A stretch of 64,000 nucleotides of DNA from Mesorhizobium liriopis (GCF_024053505.1 NZ_JAMXQS010000001.1:248001-312000), one strand, 5' to 3'. Positions 1 to 8,391 are shown, counted from the stretch's first letter. Made by a program: numbers and translations. The notes: a model not told the origin generated them from the sequence alone.

Positions 1-1
1 T

Positions 2-457
2 TTGCGTGTCGGCCTGATCGGTGCGAAGCATCATCACGGGGAGGGCGCTGCCGCTGCCCTGCGCCACGCGGCACCCCAGCACAGCTTCTTCGTCGTCCAC
101 CACGGCTTCTTCACGCCTGAGGAAGAGCCGCATGTTCTCGAACGCATCGCGGCTCTCGACCTCGATGTGCTGCTCGTCGCCATGGGCGTGCCGCGTCAGG
201 AGCTCTGGATCACCCGCAAGATCGGGCCCGAGCACTGCACGATGCCGATCGCCGTCGGCGCGCTGCTCGATTTCCTGTCTGGCGCCGTGCCCCGCGCGCC
301 GCTCTGGATGCGCCGGCTGCGCATGGAATGGCTGTTCCGCCTCGGCCTCGAACCCGTTCGCCTCTGGCGCCGCTACGTGCTCGGCAATCCGCTCTTTCTT
401 TTCCGCGTCTTCCGCCAGAAACAGACCCGCGCCACCGCCGATGCCGCCGCGAGCTGA
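2..457 (+). CDS. WecG/TagA/CpsF-family glycosyltransferase, C-terminal part (gene cut by window edge)
   Basis: The frame is open from the first bases, so the true start lies upstream; 151 residues are visible. The core LDLDVLLVAMGVPRQELW followed by IAVGALLDFLSGAVPRAP is the signature of the WecG/TagA/CpsF family, which adds N-acetylmannosamine-type or glucosyl residues to lipid-linked sugars at the cytoplasmic face of the inner membrane. The C-terminal RAPLWMRRLRMEWLFRL helix and following basic segment are typical membrane-associating ends of this family. The next gene follows after 13 bp in the same direction, and flippase and chain-length genes lie close by, so this is the end of an exopolysaccharide operon. 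The sugar donor cannot be told from the sequence. Confidence 0.88.
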   Translation: MRVGLIGAKHHHGEGAAAALRHAAPQHSFFVVHHGFFTPEEEPHVLERIAALDLDVLLVAMGVPRQELWITRKIGPEHCTMPIAVGALLDFLSGAVPRAPLWMRRLRMEWLFRLGLEPVRLWRRYVLGNPLFLFRVFRQKQTRATADAAAS

Positions 458-470
458 CGCGGCCGGAAAA

Positions 471-1373
471 ATGTCCCTGCAACCAGCCGGCGAGCCTGCT
501 CTCAAACCCTTGGGCGAGGCCCCCACGGCGGCCATCGTCACCGCCTCCTACGCGCCCGATTTCGAGCGCTGCCGCCTGCTCTGCGAAACGGTCGACCAAC
601 ACGTCTCCGGCTTTTCCCGCCACCTGATCCTCGTCGAGGACCGCGACGTCCCACTCTTCCGCGCGCTCGAAACCCCGCGCCGCCAGATCGTCAGCGAACG
701 CGACCTTCTTCCGGGCTGGCTGCGCCCCTTCAACGATCCCTTCAGCCTCGGCCGCCGGCGCATCTGGCTTTCCCTGCGCACGCCTCCCTTGCGCGGCTGG
801 CATGTCCAGCAACTCCGCCGCATCGCCGTCGCCGATCATGTTTCCGAAGACCTCCTCGTCTTCTGCGACTCCGATGTCGCCTTCACCCGCCCGTTCAACT
901 GCACCGGCTTCGCAGAGAACGGCCGCGCCAAACTCTTCCGCTCAGCCGACCCCCTGCCGCCCGGCCTCCATCAAAAATGGTCCGCCCAGGCGGGCAGGGC
1001 GCTTGGTCTTACGCAGCCTTCCGCCCGGGACTACATCGCCACCCTCATCGCCTGGCGCACCGACGCCACCCGCGCCATGCGCGCGCATATCGAGCAGGTC
1101 TCGGGCCGCCACTGGATCCCCACGATCACCCGAACCCGCCAATTCTCCGAATGCCTCCTCTACGGCCGCTTCGCCGAAGACGTGCTGGGCGGCCAGGGCC
1201 ACATCCCCGACCCCCACCCCCTCTGCCGCATCCACTGGACCGGCCAGGCCCCCACCGACGAAGGCTTCCACCAGTTCCTCTCCGAGATGGAGCCCGACCA
1301 GATCGCCGTCGGCATCCAGTCCTTCATAGGCATGGACCCCAACCGCATCAGACGCCTGCTCCGGCAGGCATAG
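471..1373 (+). CDS. DUF6492-type putative glycosyltransferase-like protein
   Basis: A 300-residue product from an ATG 13 bp after the WecG-like gene; the longer in-frame reading upstream only overlaps that gene. Visible features are AIVTASYAPDFERCRLLCE near residues 20-39, which resembles the opening beta-strand and helix of GT-A enzymes, and FCDSDVAF around residue 131, a DxD motif like those that bind metal and nucleotide sugar. The C-terminal HIPDPHPLCRIHWTG and QFLSEMEPDQIAVGIQ segments fit DUF6492 proteins of exopolysaccharide clusters. The position directly behind a glycosyltransferase supports a role in surface polysaccharide assembly. Catalytic activity is inferred. Confidence 0.75.
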   Translation: MSLQPAGEPALKPLGEAPTAAIVTASYAPDFERCRLLCETVDQHVSGFSRHLILVEDRDVPLFRALETPRRQIVSERDLLPGWLRPFNDPFSLGRRRIWLSLRTPPLRGWHVQQLRRIAVADHVSEDLLVFCDSDVAFTRPFNCTGFAENGRAKLFRSADPLPPGLHQKWSAQAGRALGLTQPSARDYIATLIAWRTDATRAMRAHIEQVSGRHWIPTITRTRQFSECLLYGRFAEDVLGGQGHIPDPHPLCRIHWTGQAPTDEGFHQFLSEMEPDQIAVGIQSFIGMDPNRIRRLLRQA

Positions 1374-1429
1374 CGCAGACCGCCTTGGGCTCTGCGGAAG
1401 ATACCGGTCCCTTTCAATCCGGTTCCTAT

Positions 1430-1452
1430 ATGATATCGTCTATGCATATCAT
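1430..1452. promoter_or_regulatory. Inverted repeat upstream of vapBC, probable autoregulatory operator
   Basis: ATGATAT (1430-1436) and ATATCAT (1446-1452) form a perfect 7-bp inverted repeat with 9-bp spacing. It lies in an A+T-rich patch 11 bp before the antitoxin start. Ribbon-helix-helix antitoxins usually bind such sites to repress their own operon. The GGAG ribosome binding site follows at 1454-1457. Confidence 0.5.
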
Positions 1453-1463
1453 CGGAGAGCCGC

Positions 1464-1679
1464 ATGCGAGCCCTTGTGGACATGAACGACGCTCAGGTCG
1501 AAGCTCTGGACATGCTTGCCAAACGCGTCCGCAAGTCCCGCGCGTCGCTCATCCGGGCTGCAATCGACGACTATCTCGAACGTCATCATCGTGGCCAGGT
1601 CGAGGATGGCTTCGGCCTTTGGGGCAGGGCGACGGTCGATGGGGTCGCCTATCAGGACAAAGCGCGCAGCGAATGGTAG
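1464..1679 (+). CDS. Ribbon-helix-helix antitoxin (VapB-like)
   Basis: A 71-residue protein. Residues 3-40 read as a ribbon-helix-helix fold: a short strand ALVDMNDAQVEALDMLAKR, then KSRASLIRAAIDDYLERH, the helix-turn-helix typical of CopG/Arc-like antitoxins. The C-terminal tail with GLWG is the kind of flexible segment that covers the toxin active site. Its last 7 bases overlap the start of the PIN-domain gene, the usual translational coupling of type II toxin-antitoxin pairs. GGAG at 1454 is the likely ribosome binding site and an inverted repeat sits just upstream. Confidence 0.8.
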   Translation: MRALVDMNDAQVEALDMLAKRVRKSRASLIRAAIDDYLERHHRGQVEDGFGLWGRATVDGVAYQDKARSEW

Positions 1680-2038
1680 GCGCGCTGTTCGACACGAACA
1701 TCCTGATCGATCACCTGAACGGCATACCGCAGGCCCGCCTGGAATTGGGCCGCTATGACGCTCCGGCGATCAGCATCGTCTCGTGGATGGAAGTCATGGT
1801 CGGCGCCACGCCCGACTTGGCCGATCCGACCAGACGCTTCCTCGAAGGGTTCAAACTGATCGCTCTCGATAGCACGATCGCCGAAAGGGCCGTCGCCCTG
1901 CGGCGCGCCTATCGTATCAAGCTGCCGGATGCCATCGTCTGGGCCTCGGCACAGACCAGCGGCTTCCTGCTCGTGACGCGCAACATCAAGGATTTTCCCC
2001 CGACCGATCCGGGAATACGCGAGCCTTACACGCTCTAG
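1673..2038 (+). CDS. PIN-domain ribonuclease toxin (VapC-like)
   Basis: 121 residues, the usual VapC length. The four acidic PIN residues are present: D7 in LFDTNILID, E40 in SWMEVMVG, D86 in KLPDAIVW and D107 in TRNIKDFP. The enzyme should be an Mg2+-dependent RNase that cuts tRNA, rRNA or mRNA when the antitoxin is degraded. The start ATG at 1673 lies inside the antitoxin gene (7-bp overlap); the longer open frame upstream is only a reading through the previous gene. The pair sits between exopolysaccharide genes, which suggests insertion as a cassette. Confidence 0.85.
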   Translation: MVGALFDTNILIDHLNGIPQARLELGRYDAPAISIVSWMEVMVGATPDLADPTRRFLEGFKLIALDSTIAERAVALRRAYRIKLPDAIVWASAQTSGFLLVTRNIKDFPPTDPGIREPYTL

Positions 2039-2123
2039 GCAAGTGCGACAGGAACACACCCACGGCGCATGTTATGCTCGAGCCTGCTCCGCAGCTTCTG
2101 GAAACCCGATGCCGAGCGTCAAC

Positions 2124-2273
2124 GTCACCCCCACCCCGTACCCTTCCCCACAGGTGGGAGGGGAGACACCGGCGCCGCGTTTCCTTCTTCGCGCTAGGCG
2201 TCAGGCTTGGAAGTGAAGCGCCACGCCTATGTCCCCCTCCCACCTGTGGGGAGGGGTACGGGGTGGGGGTGAC
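2124..2273. repeat. GC-rich palindromic intergenic repeat (two inverted arms of about 44 bp)
   Basis: Arms at 2124-2167 and 2231-2273 are inverted copies that differ by one substitution and one indel. Each arm is itself a small palindrome (CCCCTCCC, short loop, GGGAGGGG). The 63-bp centre holds no gene. Related arms occur at 8007-8050 and 8208-8245, so this is a multicopy element. The pattern resembles palindromic intergenic mosaic elements of rhizobial genomes, though the family name cannot be confirmed here. It lies between the convergent vapC and flippase genes and may also fold in RNA. Confidence 0.75.
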
Positions 2274-2340
2274 GCCTCCATCTCTTCAGCCTTTCAGCAA
2301 ACTTGACGGCCCCATCTACGCGGCCGGGCCCACCGTCGCA

Positions 2341-3612
2341 CTACACCCCCCGCACCCCCCGCCGCATCGCCCGGTAAGTCAGCACCATCGACCCCAGATA
2401 CATCACCGCGAACACCGCGTTGAGCGCCAGCACCAGCCGTTCCGGCCCTTTCGCCCAGCCCAGCACCTGCGCGAGCAGCACGCCCTTCAGAACCCCGAGC
2501 AGCGCCAGATTGAGCGCCCGCGTCGCCGTCTGGCCGCGCGCGAACAAGAGTTCCGCCTGATACTCCACGAGATTGCGTAGCCCCGGCACCAACAGCGCCA
2601 GTCCGACGATGGGGGCTGCTTCGGCCACATTGCGCCCCAGCGCGTTCGGCGCCACCCACAACACCCCTGCCAGCCCGGCCAGCGCCAGTGTCGAGCCTAC
2701 GAAGATCCCCATCTCGATCAGCGCCCTGATGCGCAAACCCCGCAACAGGTCCGGCGCGCGCATCATCTTCTGTACCAGCATCATCGTGAAGGCCCGGATC
2801 GGGATCGCCGTCAGATCAACCAGCCGCATCACGATCGCATAGATGCCCGCCAGCTGCGCATTGCCGAGCGCCAGCACCAGAAGCTTGTCCAACTCGCTCT
2901 GCACGTAGAACAGCGCCTCGGCTCCCGCGACATAAAGCGAATCCGGCAATCGCCGAAGGTAGAGCCGCGGCGCCAACCGCAGGCGCTGCCTGGGATAGGC
3001 CAGCACCACGCCCATCAGAAGCGTCGCCGCGTTCGCCGCCGCATAGAACAGCGCCCAGGCACCCAGCGACGTGTCCGCGTTCCACGCAAACAGAAACGCC
3101 GCCAGCGCCCGAAACGCCGTGCCCGCGATCACCAGCGCCGCCGCCCGCCCGAACAGCCCCAAGCCGTTATTGACGATCACCACCGCCTCGAAGGGCCGCC
3201 ACAACAGTGCTTCGGCAATGACGATGCCGAGGAACACCCCGAACCCCATATCCGCGCGAAAGAACAGCCAATAGGTTCCCCACGAGGCCGCGCCGATGAG
3301 CGGCAGCGAAAGCACCGAAAGCGCGATGAACCCCGCCGTGAACGTGCCGATCAGCCGTGGCCGCTTGGTCGCCGTCCGGTAAAGTGCCGAAATGAACCCG
3401 AATGCCAGGAGCCGCGACAGCACCACGCCGGCAGCGGACGCCGTGGCGAACAGCCCGAACGCCGCCACGCTCAGCGTGTTTGCGAGCGCAATGAAATAAA
3501 CGAGGCTGAACACCAGCCGTCCCGCCGATCCGCTCACCGCCGAGAGATAGCCGCGCACCAGCGCTGTCCGCCCATCGAGCAGCGAACCATATCGCAACGG
3601 AATTTGACTCAT
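2341..3612 (-). CDS. Polysaccharide flippase-type membrane protein (Wzx/MATE-like)
   Basis: About 423 residues rich in hydrophobic helices along the whole length, with few charged residues outside short loops, as in the polysaccharide transport (PST)/Wzx superfamily that flips lipid-linked repeat units across the inner membrane. Examples are LVFSLVYFIALANTLSVA near the N-terminus and LVLALNAVFAVMYLGSM near the end. I chose MSQIPLRYG (3612); an ATG 12 bp upstream is also possible. The gene runs opposite to the chain-length gene, with a strong inverted repeat between them. Substrate specificity cannot be inferred. Confidence 0.78.
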   Translation of the reverse strand: MSQIPLRYGSLLDGRTALVRGYLSAVSGSAGRLVFSLVYFIALANTLSVAAFGLFATASAAGVVLSRLLAFGFISALYRTATKRPRLIGTFTAGFIALSVLSLPLIGAASWGTYWLFFRADMGFGVFLGIVIAEALLWRPFEAVVIVNNGLGLFGRAAALVIAGTAFRALAAFLFAWNADTSLGAWALFYAAANAATLLMGVVLAYPRQRLRLAPRLYLRRLPDSLYVAGAEALFYVQSELDKLLVLALGNAQLAGIYAIVMRLVDLTAIPIRAFTMMLVQKMMRAPDLLRGLRIRALIEMGIFVGSTLALAGLAGVLWVAPNALGRNVAEAAPIVGLALLVPGLRNLVEYQAELLFARGQTATRALNLALLGVLKGVLLAQVLGWAKGPERLVLALNAVFAVMYLGSMVLTYRAMRRGVRGV

Positions 3613-3697
3613 GAGGCGGCGCATAGGCTTGCCTCTTTAGCCGCTCGGGCTTAACGCCGCGTGAGCCTGGGCGGTCCGGCGGCGGGACGAGGACTTT

Positions 3698-3745
3698 CCC
3701 CCATCGCTGGCCCGGTCGGAAAGGGAGCCGGGCCAGCGATGGGGG
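3698..3745. repeat. Perfect 18-bp inverted repeat between divergent exopolysaccharide genes
   Basis: 3698-3715 and 3728-3745 are perfect reverse complements separated by 12 bp. The flanks TTTCCC and GGGAAA near both ends extend the symmetry imperfectly. It lies between the divergent starts of the flippase (3612) and chain-length (3875) genes. There is no T-tract directly after it, so a simple terminator is unlikely. A regulator site, cruciform or leader hairpin is possible. Confidence 0.6.
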
Positions 3746-3874
3746 CGTTGCGGGAAAGCCTGCCACGCTCCGCTGAATGGGCGTGCCGGACGGAGCGTTA
3801 ACCATCTCTTGCGCCGCCCGTGCTAGGCTTGCAAAAGATGCCGCACGAGAAACAGGCGGCCGGGGTCGAGGCGG

Positions 3875-5869
3875 ATGTTTCAAACCGAGGATGGGCACAA
3901 GCCGGCAAGGGGTGGCTCGCTGCTTTCCGTGAAGCCGAGCGACAGGCCGGCCCACGAAAAGCGCCCGGCACTTTCACCGGCCGAAGCCGCTGCGATTGCC
4001 GAGCGCAACTGGCAGGACGCCAATCCCGTGTCGCCGACCCCGCAGCCCACGTCTGTGGATACCCTGCCGCCCGCGCCGCCAACCTCGCTTGCTGCTGCCA
4101 TCGCCGCCGCCCGCGCGCGCCCAGGCCCGCCCCCATCCGAGCCCGGCCTGTTCGACCGCATGCGCGGCTGGGCCGCTGCCCGTGCCGCGACTGAGACGCC
4201 GTCCGAGGCTGATGCTGCGCCTCAAACGCCGCCCCCGCCGCCAGTCGCCCCCGCGGCCGATCTCGCCCCCCGCGCCACCCCCATCGCGCCGCGTCCCGAA
4301 ACTGCGCCGCGTCCCATCATCGAATACGGCCCCATCCCCCTGGCTGATGCGTCGGGCGGCGGCACGTGGCGTCCGCTGATCGACCCGGTTCTCGTCGCCC
4401 GCCACGTCGCGCGTTCGAAAAGCCTGATCTTCGTCGGCGCGCTGCTGGGCGCCTTGATCGGCGTCGGCATCGCCGTCTCCACGCCCAAGCGCTACGAAGC
4501 CTCGACCGAGATCCTGATCGACCCGCGCGATCTCAAGCTCGTCGAGCGCGATCTCACCGGCGCCGGGCTCCCTTCCGAGGCCACCGTCGCCATCGTCGAG
4601 AACCAGGTCCGCGTTCTCACTTCCGGCAATGTGCTCGCCAAGGTCGTGTCCGACTTGCGACTTGCCGAGGACCCCGAATTCAACGGCACGCGCGGCGAGG
4701 GCGGTTTGCGCGGGCTTGTCGCCGACCTGCGCTCCCTGGTCTCGGGCGCCGGCCCGAGCGGTGATCCTTCCGTGCGTCGGCGCGCGCTCGCCATGGAGAA
4801 CCTGCGCGAGAAGCTCGAAGTCTCCCGCACCGGCAAGACCTTCGTGATCCGCGTCGGGGCCATCACCGAGGAGCCGGAAAAGTCGGCCTCGATCGCCAAC
4901 ACCATGGCCGCGACCTTTCTGCAGACCTATGGCGAGATCCAGTCCGGCACTGCTGGCCGCGCCGCCGAAGAGCTCAACGCCCGCCTCAGCGAGCTGCGCA
5001 AGGGCGTCGAAGACGCCGAGCGCGCGGTGGAAACCTTCAAGGCCCAGAACGATCTGGTCGATGCGCAGGGCCGCCTGATCTCCGACGACGAGATCCTCAA
5101 GCTCAACGACCAGCTCGCCACCGCCCGTGCCCGCTCGCTCGAACTCGACGCCCGCGCGGCCTCCGCTCGCGGCGTCGATGCCAATGCCGTGCTCAACGGC
5201 GCGCTGCCCGAAGGCGTGTCGTCCAACCTCGTCACCGAACTGCGCGCGCAATATGCCGCGCAAAAGGCCGAGGCCGACCGTCTGGCCGTCCGCCTCGGCC
5301 CCCGCCACCCCCAGCTTCTGGCCGTCCAGGCGCAGCTTTCGGGCGCGCGCGAACAGCTCGAAGGCGAGCTCCGCCGCATCGTCACCTCGACCCAGGTCGA
5401 ACAGCGCCGCGCCGCCGATCTCGTCGCGCAGCTTTCCGCGCGCCTGGCGCAGCTGAAAGTCCGCCAGGGCGACAACTCCTCTAATCTCGTCACGCTACGC
5501 GAGCTCGAGCGCGAAGCCACCTCCAAGCGCGCGGTCTATGAATCCTACCTGCTCCGCGCCCGCGAAACCGGCGAGCAGCAGGGCATCAACACCGCCAATA
5601 TGAGCGTCATCTCTCCCGCCGAACCCCCGCTCGAAGCGCTGGGCCCCTCGCGCGCCATCATCTCGCTCACCGGCCTCATCCTCGGCGCCCTCGCAGGCCT
5701 CGGCCTCGCCATCCTCCTCGGCGCCTGGGCCTCCCTTCGCGCCCGCACGACCGAACCGGTCCGCACCAGCTCCGACACCACGGCGGAAGTCGAACACCTC
5801 CGCGCCAGCCTCCAGTCCTTGCGCGAAACCGTGCGCGAACTGACCGAGGCGCGGGCAGGGCGGGGATAA
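3875..5869 (+). CDS. Wzz/GumC-family polysaccharide chain-length / export protein, no kinase domain
   Basis: 664 residues. Residues 1 to about 170 are a Pro/Ala-rich cytoplasmic segment. A first membrane helix (SLIFVGALLGALIGVGIAVS) lies near residues 182-202, followed by the Wzz motif KRYEASTEILIDPRDLKLVE. A long heptad-rich periplasmic coiled coil spans about 330-560, with the family RLGPRHPQLLAVQAQLSGA element, and a second membrane helix (IISLTGLILGALAGLGLAIL) sits near 594-618. The protein ends after a short tail with no Walker A/B tyrosine-kinase domain, so any BY-kinase must be elsewhere. It should control chain length or export of the polysaccharide made by the neighbouring genes. The long Pro-rich N-terminus is unusual for the family. 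Confidence 0.88.
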   Translation: MFQTEDGHKPARGGSLLSVKPSDRPAHEKRPALSPAEAAAIAERNWQDANPVSPTPQPTSVDTLPPAPPTSLAAAIAAARARPGPPPSEPGLFDRMRGWAAARAATETPSEADAAPQTPPPPPVAPAADLAPRATPIAPRPETAPRPIIEYGPIPLADASGGGTWRPLIDPVLVARHVARSKSLIFVGALLGALIGVGIAVSTPKRYEASTEILIDPRDLKLVERDLTGAGLPSEATVAIVENQVRVLTSGNVLAKVVSDLRLAEDPEFNGTRGEGGLRGLVADLRSLVSGAGPSGDPSVRRRALAMENLREKLEVSRTGKTFVIRVGAITEEPEKSASIANTMAATFLQTYGEIQSGTAGRAAEELNARLSELRKGVEDAERAVETFKAQNDLVDAQGRLISDDEILKLNDQLATARARSLELDARAASARGVDANAVLNGALPEGVSSNLVTELRAQYAAQKAEADRLAVRLGPRHPQLLAVQAQLSGAREQLEGELRRIVTSTQVEQRRAADLVAQLSARLAQLKVRQGDNSSNLVTLRELEREATSKRAVYESYLLRARETGEQQGINTANMSVISPAEPPLEALGPSRAIISLTGLILGALAGLGLAILLGAWASLRARTTEPVRTSSDTTAEVEHLRASLQSLRETVRELTEARAGRG

Positions 5870-6054
5870 ACCGACGCGTCGAACCGCCCTCTGAACTGTC
5901 CGCTTCGCTTCTCGGACTTCGACAGGATAGGAGAACCCTGTTCCGTCAGCGACAATGGCAGCTACCGAATTCGTCATGTCGGTCCCCACCTCGCGACCGG
6001 GAAGGGATGGTTTCCTGCCAGTCGGCTTTCGGGTGATAGTGCCGGAAAGCTGAC

Positions 6055-6513
6055 ATGGGAGCATTCGTTGTGGCTTGGGATATCGAACCTTTCATCGGCA
6101 TGGGAAGCCTTCGCTTTGGTATGTCGCCTTCAGCGGTTGCGGATCTTATCGGAGCGCCCGAGAGCACGCGTGCCAAAGAAACCCGACTCAGGGAGTTCAG
6201 GGATGTCGATCTTCCGATCCTCACCTACGACCGTGAGACGCTTGTCGAGATCGAAGCCTTCTACGACGTGCCGGACGTCACCTACCAAGGCATGAACGTT
6301 TTCGGTATCTCCGGCCTTCAATGCCTCCAAGCATTGGAAACGGCCAATGGTGGAGCTCTGCACGACGTCGGTGTCGTGCTGTTCGCCCAAATCGGCCTGA
6401 CCTGCGGGCGTTTGGATGAGGATGCCCAAGGCGACCATTCGGTCGCGGCCTTCTCCCGTGGTTTCTGGGACGACAAACTCGCCGATTTTGAGCCGATCTC
6501 TTTCCTGCGGTGA
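6055..6513 (+). CDS. Hypothetical protein, possible immunity/SMI1-like fold
   Basis: 152 residues, not recognised with certainty. It has no signal peptide or membrane segment. IEPFIGMGSLRFGMSPSAV followed by LIGAPES and a later YDRETLVEIEAFYD resembles small single-domain proteins annotated as bacterial toxin immunity proteins or hypothetical proteins. The pattern is a glycine-anchored strand, a short helix, then an acidic strand. The base composition is visibly lower in G+C than the flanking genes. The ATG at 6055 follows GGAAAG. There is no toxin gene beside it, so the immunity reading is a guess. Confidence 0.6.
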   Translation: MGAFVVAWDIEPFIGMGSLRFGMSPSAVADLIGAPESTRAKETRLREFRDVDLPILTYDRETLVEIEAFYDVPDVTYQGMNVFGISGLQCLQALETANGGALHDVGVVLFAQIGLTCGRLDEDAQGDHSVAAFSRGFWDDKLADFEPISFLR

Positions 6514-6720
6514 GCTAGACGAGAAACGTCGTCGAATAGCAGCTTTCGAGCACCGTTCGACTTCAAGGAATGGCTTGGTTGGGGTCGGAAGGGGCCATAC
6601 GCGAATCGCCATCCGCTCTGACGCCAGCTACTCACCCCAAATCCACCAAAATCCGCCGCTCCCGAGCTACCCCTGCCGCTCCAAACCGTGCATACCTCCG
6701 CGAAACACGAGGGAGCCCCC

Positions 6721-7635
6721 ATGCCAGCCACGGTCATCGACGGAAAACTCCAGTCCGAGCGCGTCGCCGAACGCGTCAAGACGCTGGCCTCCGAGCTCAA
6801 CCTGCAAACCGGCAAGAAGCCGGGCCTGGCCGTGGTGCTCGTCGGCGACGATGCCGCGAGCCAGGTCTATGTGGGCGCGAAGACCCGCAAGGCGGCCGAA
6901 TGCGGTTTCCATTCCGTCCAGCACACGCTGCCGTCCGACACCACCGAAGACCAGCTGGCCGAACTCGTCGATCAGCTCAACGCCGACCCCACCATCCACG
7001 GCATCCTCGTGCAACTGCCGCTGCCCGATGGCATCAACGCGCCCCGCATCATCCAGTCGATTTCGGCCGAAAAGGATGTGGACGGCTTCCACTTCCTCAA
7101 TGTCGGCATGGTCGGCGTCGGCGAGTTCGCCAACGCCTTCGTGCCCTGCACCCCCGCCGGCGCGATGCTCCTGATCGAGCAGATCCACGGCCGCGATCTT
7201 TCGGGCCTGAACGCGGTCGTGGTCGGCCGCTCCAACATCGTCGGCAAGCCGATGGCGAACCTCCTGATTGCCCACAACGCCACCGTCACGGTCGCCCACA
7301 GCCGCACGAAAGATCTGCCCGGCACGGTGCGTCAGGCCGATATCGTGGTCGCAGCCGTCGGCCGCCCCCATCTCGTCAAGGGCGATTGGCTGAAACCCGG
7401 CGCGACCGTCATCGATGTCGGCATCAATCGCGTGCCCGCCCCCGACAAGGGGGAGAACAAGTTCCGCCTCGTCGGCGACGTGGATTATGCCGAGGCCGCC
7501 CAGGTCGCCGGCGCCATCACCCCCGTCCCCGGCGGCGTCGGCCCCATGACGATCTCGCTGCTGATGGCCAACACCCTCGTCTCCGCCTACCGCGAAGCCG
7601 GCCTGCCCAAGCCGAGCTTCTCGCTCGACAAGTAA
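6721..7635 (+). CDS. folD: Bifunctional methylenetetrahydrofolate dehydrogenase / cyclohydrolase FolD
   Basis: 304 residues; interconverts 5,10-methylene-, methenyl- and 10-formyl-tetrahydrofolate in the cytoplasm with NADP+. All key residues match canonical FolD in position: Y50 and K54 in [11 protein letters not shown]98 in ILVQLPLP, D121 in KDVDGFH, the Rossmann [14 protein letters not shown], and the C-terminal [11 protein letters not shown]. The ATG at 6721 follows GAGGGAG; the ORF runs a further 11 codons upstream but without a site. A second, divergent FolD is encoded at 41313-42242, and this copy looks like the housekeeping one. Confidence 0.97.
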   Translation: MPATVIDGKLQSERVAERVKTLASELNLQTGKKPGLAVVLVGDDAASQVYVGAKTRKAAECGFHSVQHTLPSDTTEDQLAELVDQLNADPTIHGILVQLPLPDGINAPRIIQSISAEKDVDGFHFLNVGMVGVGEFANAFVPCTPAGAMLLIEQIHGRDLSGLNAVVVGRSNIVGKPMANLLIAHNATVTVAHSRTKDLPGTVRQADIVVAAVGRPHLVKGDWLKPGATVIDVGINRVPAPDKGENKFRLVGDVDYAEAAQVAGAITPVPGGVGPMTISLLMANTLVSAYREAGLPKPSFSLDK

Positions 7636-8006
7636 GGGAGACGGCACCCCGGCCGGCGATAAGCCATAGAGCAGGCTTCTCGAGCGTCGCAGGCCCCGAG
7701 CCATATGAGGAGCGGGGCGGACAGCAGCCCTTGCGCCATCGCGTAGAGGGCAGGGACGACGCTCAAACCCCTGCCAGTGCCCCGGAAACCCCGACGGCCC
7801 CCGGTCTCCACGCCCGAAGGCATGCCACCCTCATGGCATGGCCTCCCGGCTCGGGCCCGAGGCCCGCGAATCCACGCCTCGTGCTGTCACCACCCGTGCA
7901 GCGGGTCGGAACCCGTTCTGAAACGCGAGCAAACCGTACGGCCGATGCCTCTCATCCCCACAGGAGGCGTCGGGTTTATCTGCTGATGGGTTGGAATAGC
8001 CGAGGC
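7636..8006. other. Intergenic region without recognisable gene
   Basis: About 370 bp after folD. I see no ORF with family features and no terminator with a T-tract. Only short local symmetries such as GGCATGCC/GGCATGGCC near 7818-7842 are visible. Confidence 0.5.
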
Positions 8007-8050
8007 GTCACCCCCACCCCTTACCCCTCCCCGAAACGAGGAGGGAAGGA
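8007..8050 (+). repeat. Arm of the GC-rich palindromic repeat family (left copy)
   Basis: Matches the left arm at 2124-2167 through the shared start GTCACCCCCACCCC and the CCCCTCCCC...GAGGAGGG hairpin, with a changed loop. It faces the opposite-type arm at 8208-8245, and the tRNA-Phe-like sequence lies between them. Confidence 0.6.
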
Positions 8051-8084
8051 CGTGAGCGTGGCATCTGTACCTGTCGACCGGAGT

Positions 8085-8160
8085 GTCCCGGTCGCTCAGT
8101 CGGTAGAGCATGCGATTGAAAATTGCAGTGTCGGTGGTTCGATTCCGCCCCTGGGCCCCA
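8085..8160 (+). tRNA. tRNA-Phe(GAA)-like gene, possibly degenerate
   Basis: 76 nt with a normal D arm (GCTC/GAGC, loop AGTCGGTA), an anticodon arm with loop TTGAAAA giving anticodon GAA, and a T arm GGTGG-TTCGATT-CCGCC, ending in encoded CCA. Three features are abnormal. The acceptor stem (8085-8091 with 8147-8156) holds a C-T mismatch and a U-G pair. Position 9 is C. The discriminator base is C, whereas tRNA-Phe normally has A73. The rest matches usual alphaproteobacterial tRNA-Phe closely. It may be a pseudogene or a diverged copy; a functional tRNA-Phe would then be expected elsewhere in the genome. Confidence 0.75.
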
Positions 8161-8207
8161 TTCCGTTGAGCCAGCCGACAAGCTTTGAAGTGAGGCTCGG
8201 CAAAGAT

Positions 8208-8245
8208 GTCCCCCTCCCACCCGTGGGGAGGGGCAATGGGCGGGG
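8208..8245 (-). repeat. Arm of the GC-rich palindromic repeat family (right copy)
   Basis: GTCCCCCTCCCACC plus GTGGGGAGGGG is nearly identical to the right arm at 2231-2255. The similarity extends about 25 bp upstream (GAAGTGA...GATGTCC), so it is the same element. Past the hairpin it diverges from the 2.2-kb copy. Confidence 0.65.
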
Positions 8246-8391
8246 AACAGGCTGGCCGCTTGGCGCAACACGTCCGCAACCCGTTCTCACGAACCACCCC
8301 CGCCGCTGGCCCTAAACCCCGCGTCGCCCGGCCCCTATCACCGCCCACCTCCCCACGCTAAAACCGGCCGCACCCTCATCCCGGCCGCCTC

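Noticed and set aside
5870-6054. Possible insertion-sequence remnant or repeat after the chain-length gene
   Set aside because: Only a 5-bp inverted repeat (CTGTC/GACAG) is visible; no transposase pattern or second copy in the window.
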